Part shown: positions 35,502 to 45,611 of the stretch, in pieces
Numbering within the stretch: position 1 is the first letter of the stretch
Layout: every line of letters begins with the position of its first letter
Source: Bacteroidota bacterium
GTDB lineage: Bacteria > Bacteroidota > Bacteroidia > Bacteroidales > WCHB1-69
Direction of reading: 5' to 3'
NCBI GenBank assembly: GCA_022708105.1
Contig: JAKIZI010000002.1
Span: 20,022-84,021, forward strand
Length of the DNA stretch: 64,000 nucleotides
Program-made: the position numbers and the translations under genes
Notes under the pieces: generated by a model
Seen by the model: only the letters and a program-made list of their open reading frames with translations
What the model was told of the DNA's origin: nothing
Database searches by the model: none

Positions 35502-36371
35502 TTACTGTTGAATAACAAGCTTTTGTTGTGCCGAAATTTCTCCGGATTTGATTTCAATCGTATAAATCCCACTTGATAAATCTTCAATTTGAATCGGTTG
35601 ATCGTTTTTAGTCAGAATTTCAGATTTTACCAAAGCCCCTGAAATGTTGTAGATGTTCAATATACAATTTTCCATGACCTTGAGGTCGGTTCGGACCATA
35701 ATTATATTGGCTGCGGGATTGGGATAGATGATTATTGGTGAGTCCGATGATGTGGTTTCGGTAATGGAGGTAATGTAGTTGTCAAAATTCAAATTATCTA
35801 CATATAACACAGAATTGCCGAGTGGTATGTCGTTGAACCCATTTGCTGTATAGGCGGCAATAATAATAGTTGCCGAATCGGCAGATTCGTAATCGGATAT
35901 CTCTACTTCAAAAGGAGTCCATTCGGATACGGAAGTCGCGGAAGTGAAAGTCCCGGAGGCAATGGAAGATCCGTTTTTGAAAAGTTGAATGTGAATATAC
36001 ATATTGTCACCTCCATGTGAATCAAATTTGTAATATCCGGTCAGACTTGTAGGGTGGCCGGTAATCGGGAAATCCGGGCTTGGCGGAGGATATCCGCTTG
36101 CAAGGAATCCTCTTGCCCAGTAATTGGGATTTAAGGAGGCGTCGTTTTCGAGTCTTACCGAATAAGAACCGACATTCGCCGGATAATGGTCTGTAGATTT
36201 GGTGATTGCATAAAAAGGGCCTGAAGACGAATAATTCGTAGATCCCCAATAGGTGGGATCTTCATAGTTCCCGAAATTTGACCATTGTTCAAATCCCTTG
36301 TTTGGAATTTGTCCGGAAACGCTACATAGAATTCCAATGAGCAAAACTAATAAAATACTGTGTGTTTTCAT
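35502..36371 (-). CDS. Secreted protein with carbohydrate-binding-like domain and T9SS type A sorting domain
   Basis: A 289-residue exported protein: signal peptide at residues 1-20 (LLVLLIGILCSVSGQ), a beta-sandwich of about 175 residues starting IPNKGFEQWSNFGNYEDPTYW (resembling the PCMD-type carbohydrate-metabolism domain of Bacteroidota), and a type A C-terminal domain (IIIYPNPAANIIMV, CILNIYNISGALVKSEI, LSSGIYTIEIKSGEI). Destined for the cell surface or medium via T9SS. It lies just outside the IS256-bracketed island. A YD-repeat-like fragment ends 6 nt upstream of its start. The cargo domain call is by resemblance only. Confidence 0.75.
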   Translation of the reverse strand: MKTHSILLVLLIGILCSVSGQIPNKGFEQWSNFGNYEDPTYWGSTNYSSSGPFYAITKSTDHYPANVGSYSVRLENDASLNPNYWARGFLASGYPPPSPDFPITGHPTSLTGYYKFDSHGGDNMYIHIQLFKNGSSIASGTFTSATSVSEWTPFEVEISDYESADSATIIIAAYTANGFNDIPLGNSVLYVDNLNFDNYITSITETTSSDSPIIIYPNPAANIIMVRTDLKVMENCILNIYNISGALVKSEILTKNDQPIQIEDLSSGIYTIEIKSGEISAQQKLVIQQ

Positions 36372-36376
36372 TTTGT

Positions 36377-36625
36377 TTACTGTCTGTTTTTATCGTGCTG
36401 ACACTGCACTTTTAAATTGGTGTATCCTATTGAATTAACCTGATGTTTTAAGGTTTCTTTTTTTATCCAGTTTCCGTGGAAATCATACGTGTGTAGATAA
36501 CGAATAACATATGCAATTTGATTATCGGCAGTATAATATTCTTGTTGAGTAATATTCCTATAGTTATCGTAAGTCGTAATATACTCTTTATTTTGATATG
36601 ATGTGATAATTCCTTCTTGGCATTA
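36377..36625 (-). pseudogene. C-terminal fragment of a YD/RHS-like repeat protein
   Basis: On the minus strand an uninterrupted frame without a start reads EYITTYDNYRNITQQEYYTA, then IRYLHTYDFHGNWIKKETL and ends in CQHDKNRQ-stop at 36377. The pattern YD.YGNW-KKE is typical of the C-terminal repeats of wall-associated or YD-like Bacteroidota proteins. An in-frame TAA lies upstream at about 36626 and no ATG is available, so only a decayed tail remains. 36626-36912 has no further recognisable gene. Confidence 0.5.
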
Positions 36626-36912
36626 CCCAAAATATACTTTAATATTCCACAAAAATAATTTTTTTTTCTAAAAACAAAAGAGTTTTTATATAAAAATATA
36701 CATTTATGAGCTTAATTTGTTAGGCAAGTTTTTTGGTGGTAATTTGCTGGTGGATTTGGGTTGGGTTAATGCTTTCATATTGTGAAGAATTACCCCAAAG
36801 GAACAAAAGTTCTCGGATTTGTAGCAAATAAAAATACTGGACAATTATTCAAGGTGTAGCAAACTTGATGTTAGTAGTCGCTCTTTTTTTAAGAAGAATC
36901 AAGCTAATCTTT

Positions 36913-37464
36913 CTAATTTCTTGTATTCTCTTCTATGTCAATAATGACTTTTATTGATTCCAATAAAGCTATTAGTAGCAAAACATTTAATATTGCGCTC
37001 AATAAAATTGCTATTGCAAAAATTACTTTCTCGTTAAGAAGATAAAAAATTGAAATACCGACAGCGGTAAATCCCATTATATATGCAAAAACTTTTAAAA
37101 TTACCACTATTGATTGCAATGCAGGATAACGAACTTTTTTCGTTTCATTTTGTTCACCGTCAAGATTATCATTGGATTCCTCATTTGTAAATCCTCTTTT
37201 TAGGTATTCTATCCGTGCAATCTCAACATATTCTAAATGATAATCATTCCAATCTTTTTCAACAATAAGTTTTAGTTCATCATCACCCATCTCTGAGACA
37301 ATTGTAACATAATCTGCATTATATTGAAATTTTTCTCCTCGTTTAATTAATTCATCTTTTATATAATCAATAAAATCCTCATTGTATGCGGAAATTTGTT
37401 TTTCAACAATCTCGAGTAGCTTCTTTGAGCTATATCCCTTTGCAAGTTGTTCATAATTATTCAT
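36913..37464 (-). CDS. Hypothetical protein with two C-terminal membrane segments
   Basis: A 183-residue protein not recognised as a known family. The N-terminal 100 residues are charged and helical and contain two related segments (LLEIVEKQISAYNEDFIDYI...KRGEKF and LKLIVEKDWNDYHLEYVEIA...KRGF), so the domain appears duplicated. An acidic linker (NDNLDGEQNETKK) follows, then two hydrophobic helices (VVILKVFAYIMGFTAVGISIFYLL and IFAIAILLSAILNVLLLIALL are the approximate stretches). It is probably an inner-membrane protein with a soluble N-terminal domain. AT-rich stretches without genes surround it (37465-37832 holds none that I can see). Confidence 0.6.
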   Translation of the reverse strand: MNNYEQLAKGYSSKKLLEIVEKQISAYNEDFIDYIKDELIKRGEKFQYNADYVTIVSEMGDDELKLIVEKDWNDYHLEYVEIARIEYLKRGFTNEESNDNLDGEQNETKKVRYPALQSIVVILKVFAYIMGFTAVGISIFYLLNEKVIFAIAILLSAILNVLLLIALLESIKVIIDIEENTRN

Positions 37465-37832
37465 TGCAAGTTCATTTAAATTATTATTAATCTTATTTTA
37501 GTTCTAAATAAATTGCAGATTAAATATTGTCTATACGCAATATGTGTGTATATATCTACCTTAACTGTATTAATAATTTTGTTTAATTTTTTATTGATTT
37601 TTTAAAGATATGCTGCAAATGTAATGTTTTTTTCTAAATAGAAAAGAGTTTTTATAAAAAAAATACATTTAAATCATAAATCTAAAAGACTAAGTTCGAT
37701 ATTAAAAAAAGAGTAAAAACAGGTAGCGGAAGAAATATAGTTATACCACAGCATAAAAATGCTAATAAAAGGAGAAAAAAAATAAGAAAACGAAAATCAC
37801 AAAGAGATGGTGATTTTTGCAGAATCACGCAC

Positions 37833-38021
37833 TTAGGACTTTTGGGTATCGTTGTTTGTTTTTTTGTTTTTTCGTTTGATGATGAGGTAGCCCGCAAGAA
37901 AAGCCAATGAGCCGCCAATGATGAGACCGATCATAATGGGGAATTTGTTTTCCACATTGAAGAAAAAAAGTGGGATGATGAGGAGTCCCATGAGCAGTGT
38001 GTAACGGAATGCAGTTTTCAT
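37833..38021 (-). CDS. Small two-helix membrane protein
   Basis: A 62-residue protein with two hydrophobic helices (YTLLMGLLIIPLFFF and IMIGLIIGGSLAFLAGYLII) and a Lys-rich end. It starts 31 nt after the valS stop on the same strand, so it is probably cotranscribed with valS. Unknown family. Codon use looks like a real short gene, but shortness limits certainty. Confidence 0.5.
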   Translation of the reverse strand: MKTAFRYTLLMGLLIIPLFFFNVENKFPIMIGLIIGGSLAFLAGYLIIKRKNKKTNNDTQKS

Positions 38022-38052
38022 ACGTTTTATTTTGATGGTTTCCGTTAGGAAT

Positions 38053-40692
38053 TTATCGGGTTAATTCTTGGAGCTTGGTCTGAAGCAATGCAATCTTCTC
38101 TTCGGCATCGGCCTGTTTTTTTCTTTCTATGGCTACGACACTTTCCGGTGCACCGGCTACAAATTTCTCGTTGGACAATTTTTTCAGGGTGCTTTTCAAA
38201 AATCCTTCAGTATAGCAAAGTTCTTCTTCAATTTTCCTAATTTCCTCTTCTATGTTGATATGGGAGCCGAAGGGGATGAAGTGTTCGGTGTTGTACTCGA
38301 TGAAAGTGAGGGCTCCTTCAACTTTGTCCTGAACGTATGTAATGCCCGAAAGATTGGAGAGTTTCATAACGATGGCATCCATTTCCGGAAGGGCATCGGC
38401 TTCAGGTTTGAGAATGAAAAGTTCCAATTGATTCTTTTGGGCAATATTCTTTTCTGTGCGAATGCGGCGGATGTTTTCGATAATCTTTTGGGTTTGTTCG
38501 AAGCGGGTGAGCAGTATCGTATCCGTTTTGTCGGGAACAAATTCGGGGAATTTCGCATACATAATGGATTCCTTTTCAGAGCGATTCCGTAGTTGTTGCC
38601 ACAGTTCTTCGGTAATAAAAGGCATGAACGGGTGAAGCAGTTGCATCAATTTTTCGAACAGGTCAATGGTTTCTTCGAAGGACTTGCGGTCGATAGGTTG
38701 TTGGTAGGGTGGTTTTACAATTTCGAGGAGCCATGAGCAGAAATCGTCCCAAATGAGTTTGTAGGTGTTCATGAGGGCATCTGAGAGGCGATATTTTTCA
38801 AAATTGTCCTGAATTTCGTTGATTGTTTCGTTGAGTTTGGAGTGGAACCAGCGGAGGGCAGTAGCGGTATGGAGCGGTTGGGAGGCATGTTCGTCAATTT
38901 CCCAGCCTTTAATCAGTCGGAATGCGTTCCAAATTTTATTGCTGAAGTTACGTCCTTGTTCACAGAGAGATGTTTCGAAGAGCAGGTCGTTGCCGGCGGG
39001 AGAGCTGTGCAGCATGCCAAAGCGTACGCCATCGGCTCCGTAGATATCCATCAGTTCGATGGGGTCGGGAGAGTTGCCGAGCGATTTGGACATTTTCCGA
39101 CGTTGGCTGTCGCGAACGGTTCCGGTAAAGTAAACCGATTTGAAGGGGATATCTCCTTTCCATTCCAGTCCGGCCATAATCATTCGTGCCACCCAGAAGA
39201 AGATGATGTCAGGAGCGGTGATGAGGGTAGCAGTAGGGTAGTAGTAGTTGATGTCGGGATTTTGCGGATTACGGATGCCGTCGAATACGGAGATGGGCCA
39301 CAACCATGAAGAGAACCATGTGTCCAATACATCTTCGTCTTGTTGAAGATCTTCGGGGCGGAGGTTCAGTTCCGGATATTGACTTTGAGCCATTTGGTAT
39401 GCCTCTTCGCGTGTTTTGGCGACAATTACCTCTTTGTTAGGCAGATAATATGCCGGAATTCGATGTCCCCACCACAATTGTCGGCTGATGCACCAATCTT
39501 TGACATTCTCCATCCAATGGGCATACGTATTTTTAAATTTATCGGGGTAGAACTTGATAGTATCATTCATGACCACATCCAATGCCGGTTTTGCCAGCGC
39601 TGCCATATCACAGAACCACTGTACCGATAATTTCGGTTCAATGACTTCATTGGTACGTTCGGAATACCCTATTTTATTAGTGTATTCTTCTACTTTGAGC
39701 AACAGACCGGCTTGTTCCAACAACGGAACAACCTCTTTGCGAGCTTCAAATCGATCTTTGCCCACTAAGAATTGTGCATCTTGATTCAAGGTGCCGTCAT
39801 CGTTAAAGATGTTGATGGAGTCGAGTTTGTATTTAAGTCCTAAGTTATAGTCGTTGATATCATGGGCGGGAGTTACTTTGAGTGCTCCGGTGCCGAATTC
39901 GCGATCTACATAGTCGTCGAAGATGAGCGGAACGGGGCGATTAACCAGCGGAACAAGGGCTTTTTTCCCTTTCAGGTGACTATAACGCTCATCTTCCGGA
40001 TGCATACAAACGGCGGTATCGCCGAATAGGGTTTCCGGACGGGTGGTCGCGATGGTAAGAAACTCATCGGAGTTTTCGATGGGGTATTTGATATAATAGA
40101 GTTTGGATTGTACTTCTTTATAGAGTACCTCTTCGTCAGAAACGGCGGTCAATGCTTTGGGGTCCCAATTGACCATTCGGACGCCTCTGTATATTTTCCC
40201 TTTTCGGTACAAGTCGATGAACACGTCAATTACTGATTCGGAGAGATCTTCGTCCATAGTAAACTTGGTACGGTTCCAGTCGCAGGATGCTCCCAATTTT
40301 TTAAGTTGTTGCAAGATGATGCCTCCATGTTTTTCTTTCCATTCCCACGCATATTTGAGAAAATCTTCTCTGGAGATATCTTTTTTATCTATTCCTTTTT
40401 CTTTGAGCAGGTTTACCACTTTGGCTTCGGTGGCGATGGAGGCGTGGTCTGTGCCGGGCACCCACAACGCATTAAATCCCATCATTCGGGCGCGGCGAAC
40501 GAGAATATCTTGTATGGTATTGTTGAGCATGTGTCCCATGTGCAAAACGCCCGTGACGTTAGGCGGCGGAATCACAATGGTGAAGGGCTCTCTTTCGTCG
40601 GGAGTGGAAGCGAACAATTGTTGCTCCATCCAAAAGTTATACCATTTACGCTCAATCTGTTGAGGCTCATACTTAGTTCCGATTTCCTTCAT
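38053..40692 (-). CDS. valS: Valyl-tRNA synthetase
   Basis: Class I aminoacyl-tRNA synthetase charging tRNA-Val, 879 residues. Motifs: [16 protein letters not shown] (HIGH-type signature at about residue 50), [13 protein letters not shown], the editing domain ([20 protein letters not shown] and [12 protein letters not shown]), [31 protein letters not shown] (KMSKS), and a C-terminal coiled coil ([18 protein letters not shown]). Length and domain order are normal. A promoter box lies at 40717-40724. Confidence 0.97.
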   Translation of the reverse strand: MKEIGTKYEPQQIERKWYNFWMEQQLFASTPDEREPFTIVIPPPNVTGVLHMGHMLNNTIQDILVRRARMMGFNALWVPGTDHASIATEAKVVNLLKEKGIDKKDISREDFLKYAWEWKEKHGGIILQQLKKLGASCDWNRTKFTMDEDLSESVIDVFIDLYRKGKIYRGVRMVNWDPKALTAVSDEEVLYKEVQSKLYYIKYPIENSDEFLTIATTRPETLFGDTAVCMHPEDERYSHLKGKKALVPLVNRPVPLIFDDYVDREFGTGALKVTPAHDINDYNLGLKYKLDSINIFNDDGTLNQDAQFLVGKDRFEARKEVVPLLEQAGLLLKVEEYTNKIGYSERTNEVIEPKLSVQWFCDMAALAKPALDVVMNDTIKFYPDKFKNTYAHWMENVKDWCISRQLWWGHRIPAYYLPNKEVIVAKTREEAYQMAQSQYPELNLRPEDLQQDEDVLDTWFSSWLWPISVFDGIRNPQNPDINYYYPTATLITAPDIIFFWVARMIMAGLEWKGDIPFKSVYFTGTVRDSQRRKMSKSLGNSPDPIELMDIYGADGVRFGMLHSSPAGNDLLFETSLCEQGRNFSNKIWNAFRLIKGWEIDEHASQPLHTATALRWFHSKLNETINEIQDNFEKYRLSDALMNTYKLIWDDFCSWLLEIVKPPYQQPIDRKSFEETIDLFEKLMQLLHPFMPFITEELWQQLRNRSEKESIMYAKFPEFVPDKTDTILLTRFEQTQKIIENIRRIRTEKNIAQKNQLELFILKPEADALPEMDAIVMKLSNLSGITYVQDKVEGALTFIEYNTEHFIPFGSHINIEEEIRKIEEELCYTEGFLKSTLKKLSNEKFVAGAPESVVAIERKKQADAEEKIALLQTKLQELTR

Positions 40693-40716
40693 GATATTCT
40701 TATATTTTTAGGGTGG

Positions 40717-40724
40717 CAAATTTA
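40717..40724 (-). promoter_or_regulatory. -7 box of valS
   Basis: The minus strand reads TAAATTTG, matching TAnnTTTG, 24 nt before the valS start and just downstream of the terminator of the preceding gene. Confidence 0.6.
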
Positions 40725-40728
40725 CAAA

Positions 40729-40762
40729 AAAAAGAGAGAACTTTTAAAAAATTCTCTCTTTT
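40729..40762 (-). terminator. Terminator of the CHB_HEX-like T9SS gene
   Basis: GAGAGAA (40734-40740) pairs with TTCTCTC (40752-40758) around an A/T-rich loop and is flanked by A- and T-runs. It separates the gene ending at 40784 from the valS promoter. Confidence 0.8.
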
Positions 40763-40783
40763 GCAAGATATAAAAACGAAATT

Positions 40784-42277
40784 CTATTTTTTGATAAACT
40801 TCTTGGTAACAACTGCATCTCCAGTAAGACGGACGAAGTAGATGCCTGCATTCAGGTTAGATACATCAACTTGAGTATGATTCCCGGTCATGGTGCTTTT
40901 ATAAACTACTTGTCCGATAAAGTTTACAATTTCGATTTGGTTGAATCCTTTTGCAGATACATTCAACAGACTGGTTGCTGGATTCGGAGAAATAGAAATT
41001 GTAGTGGGTTGAAAAGTGCTAATGCCAGTAGTCGTAGTGTCAATATTGTATTCAGCGGTAACGATATCGCTTGAGGTAGCACACTCTTTCATGGCAATAG
41101 CTTTAATGGTCATGGTGTCATTTACTTCGATGGCACCGGTATAGAGCGTACTATTTTCATCAGGATCGGTTCCGTCGGTGGTGTAATAAATAACGGCATC
41201 TTCAGTTTCAGTAGCGATTTCAACATTTTGTACGGTGGTATAGTCCCCGCTGGCAATTGAAAATTGTGGATTTTCAACTAATTCTTGCACTACGGATACA
41301 TTGATAGTATCGGTAGCCAAGGGAGAGATGGGTAAACTGTCTAAACCTACCAAAGTAACAACCATGCTGTAGTTTCCTTCCGGTAAAGTGATTTTTCCGA
41401 TATTGGCCATAGCCATCATCATGGTCATATCACAATAGATAGGACTTTGGAGCCCCGGTATTCCCAAAAAGGGAAGTACATCAGATTCAATTTTGAGGAA
41501 TCCGTCTCCGGTAGGAGCGGGATAGAATGAAAAGTTTTGAACATCAATGCCGATTTGGATAGAATCGCAAGGGGTAAACTCAGCACCGTCTTCGGGAGAC
41601 AAAACTGCTACATAAGGAATAGGGCGTGCACCGGTAAGTTTGATGTCATCAATACGAACCTGACTGGTGATTCCATTGCTGATGTAAGTATATCTTAACT
41701 GGAGGGCTGCGGTTGCCGGAATCGTGTTGGAGTCAGCTTCGCAAGTGATGTAGTACCAACCGGTGGTTCCGCTTCCTGCTGGGAAAGTGGAATAAACTCC
41801 ATCAGTCGTGTCTTTTTGACGAGTCCAATGAGTCATGTTGATGGGTGTCCAAACGGTTCCGTCGGTGGAGTATTCTACTTTAAATTGATCTAAAGTAGCT
41901 GCACTTCCGGTTTTGTGATATCCGAAGCTCAATTCCAATCCTTGATAGCCGGTTGTATTGATGCCGGAAATATCGAAATAGGCAGCATCATTATTCATAT
42001 AAAGCAAGGCACCACCTGATGCGTTCGGATATTGAGGAGCCGTATCTCCCGGATTGGAAGAATTGGTGGCACGGATGGTTACAACAGTGCTGGATGCAGT
42101 ATACGCTACCGTGGTTACATCGTAATCGGTGTGTGCATCAACTTGAGTTGTGGTTGTGGTAATTCCAAATGTTTCTGAATAGATGGTTTCGTAAACATAT
42201 TGAGCTTTACTCACATTCGTGAAGCCCATCAATACCAAAACCATGATTAAGGACACAAAAAGGTTAAATTTTTTCAT
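40784..42277 (-). CDS. Secreted protein with chitobiase-like C-terminal domain and T9SS type A sorting domain
   Basis: A 497-residue exported protein: signal peptide (residues 1-25, ending NVSKAQ), an N-terminal region resembling lectin-like anchor domains (ETFGITTTTTQVDAHTDYD; LELSFGYHKTGSAATLDQF; LQLRYTYISNG), an Ig-like middle, then a CHB_HEX_C-type domain (VIYYTTDGTDPDENSTLYTG, TIKAIAMKECATSSDIVTAE). The type A tail is ISISPNPATSLLNVSAKGF with LNAGIYFVRLTGDAVVTKK. Surface or extracellular; cargo function unknown. A TATCTTTG box on the minus strand at 42327-42334 fits as the promoter. Confidence 0.78.
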   Translation of the reverse strand: MKKFNLFVSLIMVLVLMGFTNVSKAQYVYETIYSETFGITTTTTQVDAHTDYDVTTVAYTASSTVVTIRATNSSNPGDTAPQYPNASGGALLYMNNDAAYFDISGINTTGYQGLELSFGYHKTGSAATLDQFKVEYSTDGTVWTPINMTHWTRQKDTTDGVYSTFPAGSGTTGWYYITCEADSNTIPATAALQLRYTYISNGITSQVRIDDIKLTGARPIPYVAVLSPEDGAEFTPCDSIQIGIDVQNFSFYPAPTGDGFLKIESDVLPFLGIPGLQSPIYCDMTMMMAMANIGKITLPEGNYSMVVTLVGLDSLPISPLATDTINVSVVQELVENPQFSIASGDYTTVQNVEIATETEDAVIYYTTDGTDPDENSTLYTGAIEVNDTMTIKAIAMKECATSSDIVTAEYNIDTTTTGISTFQPTTISISPNPATSLLNVSAKGFNQIEIVNFIGQVVYKSTMTGNHTQVDVSNLNAGIYFVRLTGDAVVTKKFIKK

Positions 42278-42326
42278 TTTTTTTGTTTTTAAGGTGATAT
42301 ATAATATATATTATTTTTTTCGTGTG

Positions 42327-42334
42327 CAAAGATA
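42327..42334 (-). promoter_or_regulatory. -7 box of the CHB_HEX-like T9SS gene
   Basis: The minus strand reads TATCTTTG, an exact consensus, 50 nt before the ATG at 42277. No clear -33 element was found. Confidence 0.5.
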
Positions 42335-42458
42335 ATAAAAAAAATTATTGACTCGGTCTCATATTCTTATTTATTTGTTAATAAATAATCTATCTAATTG
42401 ATTATTATTGTATTAAAATGAAATATTTTTTTAATTCTTTTTGGAAAGAGAAGAAAAA

Positions 42459-43922
42459 CTAAGGAATATACTCATAAGCACCCATATCGGGATTGCGGTC
42501 ACGGGGATTTCCTGCCAAATCGGGATAGGATTTGAGTCCTCTGATACCGGCATCGATGGCCGGAGAGTTGGCGGTTAATTGAAATTTCTGTTGCACCGTG
42601 TTCACAAATGCGGGATTTTGATTAAGCAAACATTGGCTAAAACTTTCGTCCGTTGCCGTTGCGCGTATCAGGCAATTTTGGAAACTTTTGGTAAAGGTCA
42701 ATGAGGCATCCGGATATTTTTTCATCATCAGTTCGTTCTCAAGGCTCCCGCAAATAATAGAGTTGATGAAAGAGAAGTTGCCGTCTCCGACAAAAGTGCC
42801 GGCGGAGGTGGTATAGCTGTTGCTTAAATAGACGGCCGGATTTTTACGAACGGTTTGCGAAAAATAATTGGCAATGGTCACATGGCGGAATTCATAATCT
42901 CCGATTTCGAGTTGCAGTCCGCACACACCGTTATTGCTGATTTGGCAGTTGTCCATTGTCAGTTTGCTGGCCCGCGCCAACACGCCGGAGCCGGCGGTAT
43001 TTTGAATAATCGTATGTCGGATGATGTTGGGATTGTAACGCGCCTCCTGAAGTGCCTCGATTTGTATTCCGATATAGGCGTTGGTGATGATGGCATGTTG
43101 GATGACATTCTCGGCAGTGCCTTCGTTAATCCAGATGCGGTCCCATTGGGCATAATCGGTGTTGTACCAACTTTCTAATCGGTCTCCGCGGAAAAGTACC
43201 GGCTGTTCTTGGGTGCCGTTGACATGGATATTCCCGAACCGATAAACCCAAATGCCGCTACCATTGTGCAAATAGACGCGTGTGCCGGGCTCAATGATTA
43301 ATTTTCCTAAGGAGTCTACCGCAGCCCACCCATAAATGACGTATGGTTTGTCGTTTGTCCAAACAGTAGTTTCGCCCGCTCCGGCCACAATTTTGTAATG
43401 AATGTTTCCTACCCAACTGTCGGCCATGATAAAATTAGCATCTTGTCCGAATGCCAATAAATCCACATCCTGTACGTTGTTGCCGACACGGAAAATAATG
43501 GAATCGGTTACTAAAAATGGGGTATTTTGATTTCCGGGATTAAGGGTTACCTTGACATGAACAAACATACTGTCATACGGGGCAATTTCAACTTCGTCCA
43601 CCTCACTACCGGGGATGCCGTCCACATTGAGACTATAGTAGGAGTTGCTTCCTCCGCCCAAACGGGTATGTACCGTTACCGCAAAAGGATTGCGATTGTA
43701 AACCGTTAATCGTTTTGTTATGGAGCCTACGGTAGAAAAGACAGTGTCAAAGGTGATTTCCGAAACCGAAAATTGCAACTTCGCATTTTCATCAATTTCA
43801 ATTTTTTTACACGATGAAAAAGAAAACAGAATAAAAAGTGTGGGAATAAGCATACAGATTATGCTGAGTGTCCACGGGCAACGTAAACGAAATTTAGAAA
43901 CTGTATTTTTAAAAAAGACCAT
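42459..43922 (-). CDS. Lipoprotein with parallel beta-helix and choice-of-anchor Q-like end
   Basis: A 487-residue protein with a long N-terminus and lipobox LFILFSFSSC, so Cys38 is the likely lipid anchor. The N-terminal Ig-like part (FDTVFSTVGSITKRLTVYNR) precedes a right-handed parallel beta-helix (RFGNIHVNGTQEQPVLFRGD; NVIQHAIITNAYIGIQIEAL; ASKLTMDNCQISNNGVCGLQ). The C-terminus has LTANSPAIDAGIRG, then AGNPRDRNPDMGAYEY, the hallmark of choice-of-anchor Q proteins. Probably outer-membrane surface polysaccharide-binding; no catalytic residues were identified. The gene follows truA by 43 nt on the same strand. Confidence 0.78.
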   Translation of the reverse strand: MVFFKNTVSKFRLRCPWTLSIICMLIPTLFILFSFSSCKKIEIDENAKLQFSVSEITFDTVFSTVGSITKRLTVYNRNPFAVTVHTRLGGGSNSYYSLNVDGIPGSEVDEVEIAPYDSMFVHVKVTLNPGNQNTPFLVTDSIIFRVGNNVQDVDLLAFGQDANFIMADSWVGNIHYKIVAGAGETTVWTNDKPYVIYGWAAVDSLGKLIIEPGTRVYLHNGSGIWVYRFGNIHVNGTQEQPVLFRGDRLESWYNTDYAQWDRIWINEGTAENVIQHAIITNAYIGIQIEALQEARYNPNIIRHTIIQNTAGSGVLARASKLTMDNCQISNNGVCGLQLEIGDYEFRHVTIANYFSQTVRKNPAVYLSNSYTTSAGTFVGDGNFSFINSIICGSLENELMMKKYPDASLTFTKSFQNCLIRATATDESFSQCLLNQNPAFVNTVQQKFQLTANSPAIDAGIRGLKSYPDLAGNPRDRNPDMGAYEYIP

Positions 43923-43965
43923 TGCGAAGCGGTATTTTTAGCGAATATTATGGATGTTTTTCAAG

Positions 43966-44709
43966 TCAGATAAAAGGATAACGTATTTTTTCCAAAAATA
44001 GTGCATGGGCAGGTACCGAAGTGCCGGCGTTGTTTCTGTTTTTTTGCAAAATAATCTCTTTAAAGTCGGAAATGGATATTTTATGAAGTCCCACATCAAG
44101 AAGGGTCCCCACAATAGCCCGCACCATATTGCGTAAAAAACGGTCGGCGGTGATTTCAAAAATCAGTTGATTGCCTTCTTGTCGCCATTCGGCAACTGTC
44201 ACGTGGCAAATATGGTTCTGCACCTGAGTGTGTACTTTGGAAAAACTGGTGAAATCGTCAGTTTCTAACAACAATGCGGCGGCTTCGTTCATCAGTGAAA
44301 CATCCAACGGACGATAAAAGGTGTAGGCAAAAGGGTAGGAGAAGGGATCTTTGCAGAGGTTGAGATAGTAGCGGTAAGTCCGCGACAGCGCATCAAAGCG
44401 GGCGTGGGCGTTGTCGGCAACCGAAAAGATGGTTTCAATACAAATCTCTTTTGGCAGCAGTGCATTGAGTCGATAGACGAAATTTTTCATCTGCTCCGAT
44501 TCCCAATGTGCCTCTGTGTCAAAATGAGCATAATATTCTCGCGCATGGACTCCTGTATCGGTGCGTCCGCAACCAGTAATGGCAACCTTTTCTTTGAGCA
44601 GAGTACCTAAGGCCGTTTCCAAAAACTCTTGAACGGAGCACTGTTTCGGTTGTCTTTGCCATCCGAAAAACGGTGCTCCGTTGTAAGAAAGTTTTATAAA
44701 ATATCTCAT
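43966..44709 (-). CDS. truA: tRNA pseudouridine synthase A
   Basis: Isomerises U38-40 in the anticodon stem-loop of tRNAs. The 247-residue protein has the catalytic Asp51 in GCGRTDTGVHA, plus LSYNGAPFFGWQRQP at the start, FDALSRTYRYYL, and FLRNMVRAIVGTLLDVG near the end. Family length is about 250-270. The start overlaps the upstream nucleotidyltransferase stop by 4 bp (44706-44709, ATGA), so they are translationally coupled. Confidence 0.96.
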   Translation of the reverse strand: MRYFIKLSYNGAPFFGWQRQPKQCSVQEFLETALGTLLKEKVAITGCGRTDTGVHAREYYAHFDTEAHWESEQMKNFVYRLNALLPKEICIETIFSVADNAHARFDALSRTYRYYLNLCKDPFSYPFAYTFYRPLDVSLMNEAAALLLETDDFTSFSKVHTQVQNHICHVTVAEWRQEGNQLIFEITADRFLRNMVRAIVGTLLDVGLHKISISDFKEIILQKNRNNAGTSVPAHALFLEKIRYPFI

Positions 44710-45590
44710 GACAATGAGGCCAAAGTCTTTAATTTTTCAACCACCATTGGCCGATCTTCGCGATAAGTAACGCCAAACCAACTTGCGCTGCTCGGCAATA
44801 CTTTTATTTTTGCGCTGCCTGATTGCAGGAAGTAGTTGATAACAGTCGGAATTTGAAATTCCGAGGTCGGATTATCCTGATGAGCATCGAGGAAGTTTTG
44901 AAACATCTCTTCTAAGTGTGTAAAGAAAACGGGCGTAAATCCCCAAAAATTCATGGATACGGGTTGCTTCGATTGCAAAGGAGTGCGTGTGCCATCCGGA
45001 TTTTGATTGAAGATTCCTTCGGAGGACGGGGCAATTTTAGTCATCTCGGTAATGGAGACTAACTCTCCGGCATCATTGGTGGTACAAACGCCACGGGAGA
45101 CAGTGCCGAATTCAGAAAGTGTATTGCCCAATTGATAGCCAATCATGGAAAATGTGGGCAGAGCGTCCGATGGTGGAGTACTCAAAAATGAAGACATCGT
45201 CGCAAAGGCCTCCTCACCGTAAAAATCATCGGCGTTGATTACTGCAAAAGGTTCATTAATGGAGGACTTGGCCATCAGGATGGCGTGGGCGGTACCATAA
45301 GGCTTTACCCGTTCGGGATGCATGGTGTAACCGACCGGCAACTTGTCGAGTTCCTGAAAAACATAAGAAACTTCAATGCGATGCGCGTATTTTGCTACAA
45401 TTGCCTCTTTAAAATCGGCTTCCATATATTCTCGAATGACAAAAACTACTTTCCCAAAGCCGCTCTTCAGAGCGTATGCGATGGAATAATCCATAATGGT
45501 TTCTCCGTTGGGACCGAGTTTATCGAGTTGTTTCAGGCCACCGTATCGACTCCCCATGCCGGCAGCTAAGATAAGTAAGGTAGGTTTCAA
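44706..45590 (-). CDS. Sugar-nucleotide-type nucleotidyltransferase
   Basis: A 294-residue GT-A-fold protein of the NTP-transferase superfamily: LLILAAGMGSRYGGLKQLDKLG at the N-terminus (Gly-rich NTP loop), GETIMDYSI, KPYGTAHAILMA, and VINADDFYGEEAF as the metal-binding Asp segment. The C-terminus ending MVVEKLKTLA is unlike RmlA or GalU. Often annotated as a sugar phosphate nucleotidyltransferase of unknown specificity in Bacteroidota; nearby genes do not reveal the sugar. It is coupled to truA by a 4-bp overlap and starts 21 nt after the preceding T9SS gene. Confidence 0.82.
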   Translation of the reverse strand: MKPTLLILAAGMGSRYGGLKQLDKLGPNGETIMDYSIAYALKSGFGKVVFVIREYMEADFKEAIVAKYAHRIEVSYVFQELDKLPVGYTMHPERVKPYGTAHAILMAKSSINEPFAVINADDFYGEEAFATMSSFLSTPPSDALPTFSMIGYQLGNTLSEFGTVSRGVCTTNDAGELVSITEMTKIAPSSEGIFNQNPDGTRTPLQSKQPVSMNFWGFTPVFFTHLEEMFQNFLDAHQDNPTSEFQIPTVINYFLQSGSAKIKVLPSSASWFGVTYREDRPMVVEKLKTLASLS

Positions 45591-45611
45591 TGCTATTTCG
45601 TTTTTTAGTGA

